DNA from: Bryobacteraceae bacterium
Lineage (GTDB): Bacteria; Acidobacteriota; Terriglobia; Bryobacterales; Bryobacteraceae
NCBI GenBank assembly: GCA_030039005.1
Contig: JASHQT010000395.1
Location: 1 to 23,860 of the forward strand
Length of the DNA: 23,860 bases
Direction of reading: 5' to 3'
The notes under the pieces were generated by a model, which made no database searches, was not told the origin of the DNA, and saw nothing but the letters and a program-made list of their open reading frames with translations. Shown in pieces: positions 6,800 through 12,744 of the stretch. A program made the translations under genes and the position numbers. The first letter of the stretch is position 1; each line of letters starts with the position of its first letter.

Positions 6800-8034
6800 T
6801 TGGCCTGAACTTTCTCGGCGCCAGGTAGCGGCTCCGCATATAAGGGGTCCCGGGTCCAGAAGATCGGCTCGCACTGGGAGCCGGTGAACAGGACCTGGAA
6901 CAGTTGCAGGTTGCCGGTGCGAAACGCCGCCAGCGAGCCGGCCAGATAAAGCCGCCAGGCGCGCACAAAACGCGAATCGTACATCGCGGCTACCTGCTGT
7001 TTGGATTTCTCGAAGCGCTCCAGCCAGTGCTCCAGTGTTTTGGCGTAGTGCATGCGCAGATTCTCGACATCGAGCACCGAAAAGTTCTTGGGTTCCAGAA
7101 CGGCCAGCGATTGCCGCAGCGAAGGCGCATAGGCTCCCGGGAAGATGCGCTTGCGGATCCAGCGGCTGAAGACGGCCGGGTAGTTGCGCCCGATGAAGTG
7201 CAGCAGACCGCGGCCGGTGTCGCCGATGCTGCGCTGAATGATTCCGGCGATTTCGGCGTAGTGATCCAGGCCGACGTGCTCCAACATGCCAACGGAAACG
7301 AAAACGTCGAATTGCCCGGAGATGGCGCGGTAGTCGTCTTCGATGTATTCGACACGTCCGCTCATGCCTTCCGCCCGCGCCCGCTCGCGCGCGTAGGCGA
7401 TCTGCTCATGCGAGATGTTGTAGGCCTTCACCGACACGCCATATTCACGGGCCATGTGGAGCGCGAGAGCGCCCCAGCCGCAGCCGGCCTCCACCACCGT
7501 CTCGCCCGGCTGCAAGCGCAGCTTGCGGCAGACGTGATCCATCTTGGCGACTTGCGCCTGTTCGAGCGTAGCGGACGGCGTGGGGAAGTACGCGCAGGTG
7601 TAGACCATGCGGTCGTCCAGCCAGAGCCGATAGAAATCGTTGCCCAGGTCGTAATGACGGTGGATGTTCGCGCGCGATCCCTGGGGGGAGTTGTCCTGCC
7701 ACAGGTCCAGCCATTTGGAAGCCAGGCCCGGCAGCCATTTGCCTGCACCGAATGGACGCTCCATCGCGCCATAGACGGCCTCGAGAAAGCGTACCAGGTC
7801 GCCTTCCACCTCGATACGGCCGTCCATGTAGGCGTCGCCGAAGCCGGTCTCCGGATCGCGCAGCACACCGTAAAGCGTGGCGCGGTCCTGAATCACGACG
7901 GTGGCAACGGGCGCGACGCCGGGTGCAGACACATCGGCGCCGCCTTTGACCACCAGGCGCACGGGCGCCGATCCGGTGGCCCCCAGAATTCGCGCGAGGA
8001 TCCGATGATCGGCCAAACGAGGCAGAATCCCCAT
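6778..8034 (-). CDS. cfa: Cyclopropane-fatty-acyl-phospholipid synthase (CFA family)
   Basis: CFA synthases transfer a methylene group from S-adenosylmethionine to the double bond of an unsaturated acyl chain in a membrane phospholipid. The 418-residue protein has the lipid-binding N-terminal domain, HYDLGNDFY (127-135), the SAM motif VEAGCGWG (181-188), SVGMLEHVG (247-255), RKRIFPG (294-300) and HYAKTLEHW (329-337). The five residues that hold the bicarbonate ion in E. coli CFA synthase (Cys139, Glu239, His266, Ile268, Tyr317) correspond to Cys147, Glu252, His279, Ile281 and Tyr330, so the enzyme should be active. The ATG has a GGGAGGAG site (complement of 8038-8045). It is the first gene of a pair with the downstream GGR-like flavoprotein. 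Relatives that make methyl or methylene branches instead of a ring cannot be excluded. Confidence 0.93.
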   Translation of the reverse strand: MGILPRLADHRILARILGATGSAPVRLVVKGGADVSAPGVAPVATVVIQDRATLYGVLRDPETGFGDAYMDGRIEVEGDLVRFLEAVYGAMERPFGAGKWLPGLASKWLDLWQDNSPQGSRANIHRHYDLGNDFYRLWLDDRMVYTCAYFPTPSATLEQAQVAKMDHVCRKLRLQPGETVVEAGCGWGALALHMAREYGVSVKAYNISHEQIAYARERARAEGMSGRVEYIEDDYRAISGQFDVFVSVGMLEHVGLDHYAEIAGIIQRSIGDTGRGLLHFIGRNYPAVFSRWIRKRIFPGAYAPSLRQSLAVLEPKNFSVLDVENLRMHYAKTLEHWLERFEKSKQQVAAMYDSRFVRAWRLYLAGSLAAFRTGNLQLFQVLFTGSQCEPIFWTRDPLYAEPLPGAEKVQAKWTHAMS

Positions 8035-8461
8035 ACTCTCCTCCCTGTGATGTCGCGAGCCGAAAAACGCGCGGCCTCTATCTAGAAGATCTTACTACTT
8101 GCGTAACAGCCCAGCGCGACACCAACAAACCAATAATAGGACGGCAAAAGACGGCGCGCCGACACGCGCGTTGGCATCCAATCGTCAAAAAGGCATATTC
8201 CAAGCATATGCTCAGTAGTCCTTACAGGTTACGGAGTTTTTACCGAGGCTGCGGCCACCGAGAGCGCAAAAGTCCGCAGTTCGCGTGGCATATTTATCGC
8301 TTTGCAGGAATATTTGCCTTTGTACGCGATTGTTACGAAGCTCCGCAGCTGGTGATCGAAGTGCACATGAAGTTTCGGTAATCCAAATTGGGAATCCTTG
8401 CGCGAGCATAGAGTATTTCCAGGATTCTGCCGTTAGGTACGGTGACAGGAGTCAGCTAACA
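8035..8461. other. 427-base gene-free region with repeated GGCATATT elements
   Basis: This is the only long stretch without a convincing gene, and it is visibly richer in A+T than its flanks. It separates the cfa start from the orphan gene at 8462. It contains two copies of GGCATATT (8192-8199, 8287-8294), the palindrome GCATATGC (8203-8210), and a possible stem of GCCAC (in the stretch near 8250) with GTGGC (8285-8289). A tract of the form TTACGGAGTTTTTAC near 8228-8242 resembles, on the opposite strand, AAAAACCTCCGTA near 9052-9064. I recognise no known riboswitch or small RNA. It presumably holds both divergent promoters and perhaps a long 5' leader. Confidence 0.5.
8286..8301 (+). promoter_or_regulatory. 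Weak sigma-54-like promoter match
   Basis: TGGCA at 8286-8290 is followed by a GC at 8299-8300, giving the GG-N10-GC spacing of sigma-54 promoters. The -24 half matches well, but the -12 half (TCGCT) is imperfect. It would give a leader of about 150 bases for the gene at 8462. Confidence 0.25.
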
Positions 8462-9025
8462 ATGCAAGCGGAAGCTTTCTTTACAGAAGATCTCTCAAAC
8501 CCGCAGGCCGCGAGCGATTCCCCAGAGGCGGCCACGCTGGACGATACTGCGAACTCGTTGGCTGGTCTTTCCTCAAATCTGGCCTCAAGTCTGGCGGGAG
8601 AAGTATTGGGAGGGCTGGCGCACCGGCGTCGAAGCGCAGGTCAGCCGAAATGCATCCTCGCAGAGGCCGTGCGTAGCGGGGAGGGGATGGGCCCGATTGC
8701 CGCTCTCGAGGAGTACGGCGGGAAGCTGTTGGTGATTTCGCTTGAAATCACCGATGTAGTGGAACGCAGCGGACTAACGGTCTCCATTTGGGGCTCGGGG
8801 AGCGAAAGCGAATGGGGAAGCCAGCCGCTGCTGACCTTTCGCCAGCGTCAATATTGCGGTGTCTATTCCGTCCTGCTCAACATGGCCGCGCATCCCGAGG
8901 TCCGGTACCTGCGCGTAGGGTGGGGCACCAAGCGCTGGGGGAAGACCGAGCGTATTCCCGCATTCGGGTTCCAAGTGTTCGTCGAAGAATCAGGCGCCCG
9001 CGTAAGCAGCTCCGCCCTGGCGTGA
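8462..9025 (+). CDS. Conserved-looking orphan protein of unknown function
   Basis: I do not recognise a characterised family. The frame is open further upstream, but the ATG at 8462 has AGGAG at 8447-8451 and the upstream translation looks non-coding, so I take 187 residues. Residues 1-60 are polar and low in complexity (many Ala, Ser, Asp), ending with basic HRRRSAGQPK. Residues about 75-187 look like a compact beta-rich domain: GGKLLVISLEITDVVE, LTVSIWGSGSESEWGSQPLLTF, QRQYCGVYSVLLNM, VRYLRVGWGTKRWG, FGFQVFVEESGARV. Tryptophans and glycines are frequent. It has no signal peptide or membrane segment. It is followed 70 bases later by a stand-alone receiver on the same strand, which hints at a signalling connection; this is inference only. 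Confidence 0.7.
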   Translation: MQAEAFFTEDLSNPQAASDSPEAATLDDTANSLAGLSSNLASSLAGEVLGGLAHRRRSAGQPKCILAEAVRSGEGMGPIAALEEYGGKLLVISLEITDVVERSGLTVSIWGSGSESEWGSQPLLTFRQRQYCGVYSVLLNMAAHPEVRYLRVGWGTKRWGKTERIPAFGFQVFVEESGARVSSSALA

Positions 9026-9095
9026 GCTTCCGTTCGCGGTCAAGATGTAACAAAAACCTCCGTAGGGGATCTTACAGACGGGCAAGTGCGGTCCG

Positions 9096-9509
9096 ATGGA
9101 AACGGTCGAGGTTTTTTTAGTTGAAGACAATCCTGCCGATGTGTTGCTGATGCGAGTTGCTCTCTCGCAAGGTCCTTTCCCCGTAAAACTGGCGGTCGCC
9201 AGGGACGGCGAGCAGGCGCTGCGCATGCTGGATTCGCCGGATTTCGAGCCGCAGTTAATCATTCTGGATTTGAACATGCCGCGCGTGGACGGCCAGACGG
9301 TGCTGGCGCAATGTCAAAGGAAGACGCCGATCGTGATTTTCAGCTCCACGCAAAATCGCGCGGAAGTCCAAAAAGCGCTGGCGCTGGGCGCGCGCGAATA
9401 TGTGCAGAAGCCCATCGGTTTCGAGCCTTATGCCGATGCCGTGCGCGGCATCGTGAAGCGCTGGGTTTCACCGCCGCCGCAGAGCCTGGCGAAGAGTAAC
9501 GCGCCGTAA
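9096..9509 (+). CDS. Single-domain response regulator (REC only)
   Basis: This is a 137-residue stand-alone receiver protein of the Rcp1/CheY type. It shows the acidic residues Glu10/Asp11 (VEDNPADVLLM), phospho-acceptor Asp58 in IILDLNMP, Ser84 in IFSST and Lys105 in VQKPIGFEPY. The signature EDNPADVLLMRxAL at the N-terminus is typical of receivers that serve phytochrome-like or hybrid kinases and that carry no DNA-binding output. A short Pro/Ser-rich tail follows. The ATG at 9096 has no clear ribosome site. The partner kinase is unknown; the hybrid kinase at 12745 is the nearest one. It converges on the ABC permease gene, 42 bases away. Confidence 0.9.
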   Translation: METVEVFLVEDNPADVLLMRVALSQGPFPVKLAVARDGEQALRMLDSPDFEPQLIILDLNMPRVDGQTVLAQCQRKTPIVIFSSTQNRAEVQKALALGAREYVQKPIGFEPYADAVRGIVKRWVSPPPQSLAKSNAP

Positions 9510-9551
9510 ACCGCGTCGATGACGGCTCAGATCATGACCGGCTGAGACGAT

Positions 9552-10373
9552 TCAGATGAGGATGTTCGGATAAAGCTTCGTCGCGATGGCGGTCAAAACC
9601 GCAAGCGCCAGCAGCATCATGGCGGCGTCGGTTCCCAATCCAAAAACGCTGTGCCCGCCTTGGACCATCAAAGCGCGCAACCAGTCCACCTGGTAGCTCA
9701 GCGGATTGATCTTCGCCAGCGCCTTCAGCCAAGCCGGCATCATGCTCAGCGGGTAAATGGCGTTGCTCGCGAAAAACAGCGGCATGGTGAGCACCTGGCC
9801 GATTCCCATGAAGCGCTCGCGCGATTTTACGATGCAGGCCGCCACCAGCGAAAAGGTCGAAAAGATGGCCGCGCCGAGAATCACGCCCACCAGCACGCCC
9901 AAGATCTGCCATGGCTCCAGCCGCAACTCGACGCCCATCAGGAACGCGATCAGATAAACCAATAGCGCCTGGAAAACGCCACGGACGGTGGAGGAAAGGG
10001 CGCGGCCCAGCACCAGCGCGGCGCGCGGAGCGGGGCTCACCATGAACTTGTGCAGCACGCCCTGGTCGCGCTCCCAGATGAGCGAAATGCCGTAGAAGAT
10101 CGCGCCGAACATCACGCTCTGGGCGAGGATGCCGGGGGCCATGAAATCCAGGTATCGCAAATTGCCGGTGGGGATGGCGCGGACACTGGAAAACACAGGC
10201 GCGAATACCACCAGCCACAACACCGGCTGAAGCATGCGGGTGAACAGTTCCATCGGATCGTGCAACAGCTTGCGCACGTCGGCTTCGGCCACCACCAGCA
10301 TTTGCAGGAGAAATGCTACCGGCGGCGGCGTGTCACTCCAGGCGCCGTGCCGTGCGGCGAGTTCTTGCGACAT
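9552..10373 (-). CDS. ABC-2 type exporter permease
   Basis: This is the membrane subunit of a two-gene ABC exporter of the DrrB/ABC-2 type. From the ATG at 10373 it has 273 residues with about six hydrophobic segments (around 45-62, 82-102, 125-150, 158-182, 190-213, 248-268). The signature region ERDQGVLHKFMVSPAPRAALVLGRALSS between the second and third segments and the motif INPLSYQVDWLRALM near the end are typical of the family. The start is set by a near-perfect AGGAGGAG site (complement of 10383-10390) nine bases upstream. The longer open frame up to 10538 only reads the tail of the ATPase gene in another frame. The gene overlaps the ATPase gene by 41 bases. The substrate (drug, lipid or polysaccharide) cannot be told. 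Confidence 0.9.
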   Translation of the reverse strand: MSQELAARHGAWSDTPPPVAFLLQMLVVAEADVRKLLHDPMELFTRMLQPVLWLVVFAPVFSSVRAIPTGNLRYLDFMAPGILAQSVMFGAIFYGISLIWERDQGVLHKFMVSPAPRAALVLGRALSSTVRGVFQALLVYLIAFLMGVELRLEPWQILGVLVGVILGAAIFSTFSLVAACIVKSRERFMGIGQVLTMPLFFASNAIYPLSMMPAWLKALAKINPLSYQVDWLRALMVQGGHSVFGLGTDAAMMLLALAVLTAIATKLYPNILI

Positions 10374-11187
10374 CGCGGAAGGCTCCTCCTTCTTCGCCGG
10401 CGCCGGCTTCCCCAGAACCGGCTTCTCGAGAACCGGCTTCTCCAGAACCATCGATGGACGCGCCGGTGGAGAGAATGAACACGTCGTTGAGAGTGGCTTC
10501 GGGACCCGCCTGTTCCTTGAGCGCGGCGGGAGCGCCAAGGGAGGCGATGCGCCCGCGATGCAGGATAGCGACGGTGTCGCACAAGTTGTCGGCCTCTTCC
10601 ATGTCGTGCGTGGTCATCAAAATGGTGGCGCCGAACTGGCGGCGCAGCTCGCGAATGCGCTCCCAGACAGAGCGCTTGGCCACCGGATCCAGGCCGACGG
10701 TCGGTTCGTCGAGAAAAAGCACTTCGGGGCGATGCAACATGGATTGCGCGATCTCCAGGCGCCGGATCATTCCACCCGAATATTGTTTGACACGTTTTCC
10801 GGCCGCCTCGGCGAGATCCATGAATTCGAACGCCTCCCGGATGCGGCGCTCGCGTTCGGCGCCCCGGATGCCATAGAGCTTGGCGGAGATCAGCAGGTTC
10901 TCATAGCCCGTAAGATCGCCGTCGGCCGAGAGCATCTGCGACACGTAACCGATGTTGCGGCGGACGTCGGCAGGCCGTGCCACGATATCGTAACCGGCCA
11001 CGAGGGCGGTGCCGCTCGAGGGCGGGAGCAGCGTGGTCAGCATCTTGATGAGCGTGCTTTTGCCCGCGCCGTTGGGGCCGAGCAGCCCGAAAATGGAACC
11101 CGCCTCGGCGCTGAACTCCAGGCGATCCACGGCTACTAGCGAATCGTAGCGGCGCGTCAACTGCGAGGTCTGGATGGCCGGCCTCAA
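10333..11187 (-). CDS. ABC-2 type exporter ATP-binding protein (DrrA-like)
   Basis: This is the cytoplasmic ATPase that powers the adjacent permease. The 284-residue protein has Walker A GPNGAGKST (37-45), the Q-loop in YVSQML (81-86), ABC signature YSGGMIRRLE (136-145), Walker B VLFLDEPTVGLDP (156-168) and the switch histidine in TTHDMEEAD (His194). The NEDD/DrrA-like region ATLNDVFILSTG (231-242) is followed by an odd tail (247-267) of four five-residue repeats, GSGEA/GSREA/GSGEA/GAGEE, and a basic end. It starts with TTG; TACTCT lies five bases upstream on the coding strand and there is no Shine-Dalgarno sequence. The last 41 bases overlap the permease gene. Confidence 0.93.
   Translation of the reverse strand: MRPAIQTSQLTRRYDSLVAVDRLEFSAEAGSIFGLLGPNGAGKSTLIKMLTTLLPPSSGTALVAGYDIVARPADVRRNIGYVSQMLSADGDLTGYENLLISAKLYGIRGAERERRIREAFEFMDLAEAAGKRVKQYSGGMIRRLEIAQSMLHRPEVLFLDEPTVGLDPVAKRSVWERIRELRRQFGATILMTTHDMEEADNLCDTVAILHRGRIASLGAPAALKEQAGPEATLNDVFILSTGASIDGSGEAGSREAGSGEAGAGEEGGAFRDVARTRRTARRLE
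10383..10390 (-). promoter_or_regulatory. Ribosome-binding site that fixes the permease start
   Basis: On the minus strand this reads AGGAGGAG, nine bases before the ATG at 10373 and inside the 3' end of the ATPase gene. It selects MSQELAARHG as the permease N-terminus over the in-frame upstream candidates. Confidence 0.8.
10403..10447 (-). repeat. Three 15-base tandem repeats in the ABC ATPase tail
   Basis: Three adjacent 15-base units (10403-10417, 10418-10432, 10433-10447) of the form CCGGCTTCtCcAGAA differ at only one or two positions each. They keep the reading frame and encode the GSxEA repeats of the ATPase C-terminal tail. Unit number is likely to vary between strains. Confidence 0.85.
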
Positions 11188-11192
11188 GAATC

Positions 11193-11198
11193 AGAGTA
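11193..11198 (-). promoter_or_regulatory. Candidate -10 of the ABC operon, leaderless spacing
   Basis: On the minus strand TACTCT ends five bases before the TTG start at 11187. The spacing matches the other leaderless-looking genes in the window. No -35 is evident. Confidence 0.4.
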
Positions 11199-11332
11199 CC
11201 CCAGCGGGCTCTGAAGAGATTTGATCATGCTACTTTGATTCTGTTCTGCCGCACGCTACTAAAACAGACGCGCCCCAACCCGCATCCGATACACGTGCCC
11301 GGCCGCTGGCGTGGATCTGGGAACCGCGCGGC

Positions 11333-12520
11333 GTGGCGCTGTGGGCGGCGATGGCGGGCTTCGTCCTGGATTCTTACGACGTCATGCTGTATGTGTTTGT
11401 GGTCCAGACGCTAAGGGCCGAATTTCATTGGAGCGCGGCCACCGCGGGCCTGGTGAGTTCCGCGACCCTAATTACTTCGGCGATCGGCGGAATCGGCGCA
11501 GGATTTTTGTCGGACCGTATCGGGCGCCGGCGGACGCTGATCCTCACGATCCTGATCTACTCCATCGGCTCCGGCGGATCGGCCCTGGCTACGGGATTGG
11601 CGACGCTGATGTTGTGGCGCTCGATTGTGGGCTTCGGGCTGGGCGGGGAATGGTCGGCCGGCGCGGTCCTGGTGGCGGAAAGCTGGCCGCCGCGGCATCG
11701 CGCCAAAGCCATCGCGCTGATGCAATCGGGCTGGGCACTGGGCTATATGCTCGCCGCCGCCGGCACGGCGTACATTCTGCCGCGCTTTGGATGGCGCGTG
11801 TTGTTCCTCACCGGGCTTGCTCCGGCGCTGCTGACGGTCTGGATCCAGCGCCGCGTAAGAGAGCCGGACGTGTGGAATGAAAAGCGGCAGGCGAGTCCGT
11901 GGCTCGACCTGTTCCGGCGGCCACTCGCCCGGCGCACGCTCCTTACAACGGCGCTCGCCACGTGCATGCTTTTCGCTTATTGGGGGCTGAACACCTGGCT
12001 GCCGGGATTTCTGTCGGCGCCGCGATCGCAAGGCGGCGCGGGTCTCAACATCCTCCAAACCAGCGCCTGGATTTTCATCATGCAGTTCGGCACGTTCCTG
12101 GGCTACGCCAGTTTCGGCTGGCTGGCGGATTGGTGGGGACGCCGGCCGGCGTTCTTTGTCTTCGTTATCATCGCTGCCGTGCTGACGCCGGTCTACGGCC
12201 TCACACCGCTGTGGGCCGGAGCGCGGTCGGAAGTTTGGCTGCTCGCGCTGGGACCGCTGGTGGGGTTCTTCGGCACCGGATTCTTTTCGTTGTTCGGGAC
12301 CATGCTCGCCGAGTTGTATCCCACCTCCATCCGGGGCTCAGCCCAGGGGTTCGTCTACAATACCGGCCGCGCCGCGAGCGCCTTGGCGCCGTTCGCTATC
12401 GGGGCCATCGCCGACCGGCAAGGCCTGGGATACGGCCTGGCGCTTAACTCCGCGTTCTTCCTCATCGGCGCAGTGCTGATCTTCACGTTACCGGAAACGC
12501 GAAATACGGAGCTCGCGTGA
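11333..12520 (+). CDS. Major facilitator superfamily transporter (AAHS/NanT-like)
   Basis: This 395-residue protein with about 12 membrane segments probably couples the uptake of a small organic acid or sugar acid to protons. The first segment has the charged FVLDSYDVMLY pattern (10-20) seen in aromatic-acid and sialic-acid:H+ symporters. The loop between segments 2 and 3 carries MFS motif A, GFLSDRIGRRRT (58-68), and its echo in the second half is GWLADWWGRRPA. Segment 4-5 has GFGLGGEWSAGAVLVAE. The GTG at 11333 lacks a ribosome site, and the frame stays open upstream to about 11225 without another ATG, GTG or TTG, so the true N-terminus is uncertain. It is divergent from the ABC exporter operon. 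The substrate is unknown. Confidence 0.88.
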   Translation: MALWAAMAGFVLDSYDVMLYVFVVQTLRAEFHWSAATAGLVSSATLITSAIGGIGAGFLSDRIGRRRTLILTILIYSIGSGGSALATGLATLMLWRSIVGFGLGGEWSAGAVLVAESWPPRHRAKAIALMQSGWALGYMLAAAGTAYILPRFGWRVLFLTGLAPALLTVWIQRRVREPDVWNEKRQASPWLDLFRRPLARRTLLTTALATCMLFAYWGLNTWLPGFLSAPRSQGGAGLNILQTSAWIFIMQFGTFLGYASFGWLADWWGRRPAFFVFVIIAAVLTPVYGLTPLWAGARSEVWLLALGPLVGFFGTGFFSLFGTMLAELYPTSIRGSAQGFVYNTGRAASALAPFAIGAIADRQGLGYGLALNSAFFLIGAVLIFTLPETRNTELA

Positions 12521-12531
12521 GGCTCAAACCG

Positions 12532-12594
12532 CCCACAACGGACGCGCGGGCGAGCTTACTCCTGGGCATTGAGGCGCGCCCGCGCCTCTGTGGG
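12532..12594 (+). terminator. Long interrupted inverted repeat after the MFS gene
   Basis: CCCACA (12532-12537) pairs with TGTGGG (12589-12594), and GCGCGGGC (12544-12551) pairs with GCCCGCGC (12578-12585), with two more pairs between them. This gives a stem of about 16 bp with small internal loops and a 26-base loop. It begins 12 bases after the MFS stop. There is no U tract, so a role as intrinsic terminator is only possible. Confidence 0.4.
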
Positions 12595-12744
12595 TTAGCG
12601 GGGCGGCAAAACCGCACTTCAACCTAAAGAATCCAACAGCTTAGGACGATAGACCAATAAAGGCTAGACACGGCTAATGCGTTCGCCTCTCTGGCAGAGG
12701 AAACTCCCCGATCGGCGCGGGCTACGGAGGGCCCCACAGAACCG

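Noticed and set aside
6904..8085. 393-residue plus-strand open frame opposite cfa
   Set aside because: It is the antisense shadow of a gene with all family motifs; high G+C creates long opposite frames.
8218..8310. Possible riboswitch (GEMM-like GCGCAAAAGTCCGC segment)
   Set aside because: The diagnostic GGCAAACC and closing GGTTGCC-type elements of c-di-GMP-I riboswitches are absent and pairing is poor.
8285..8461. Upstream extension of the orphan gene to 8285
   Set aside because: The extra 59 residues look non-coding, and a good AGGAG site precedes the ATG at 8462.
10374..10538. N-terminal extension of the ABC permease
   Set aside because: It only reads the ATPase tail repeats in another frame; the AGGAGGAG site fixes the start at 10373.
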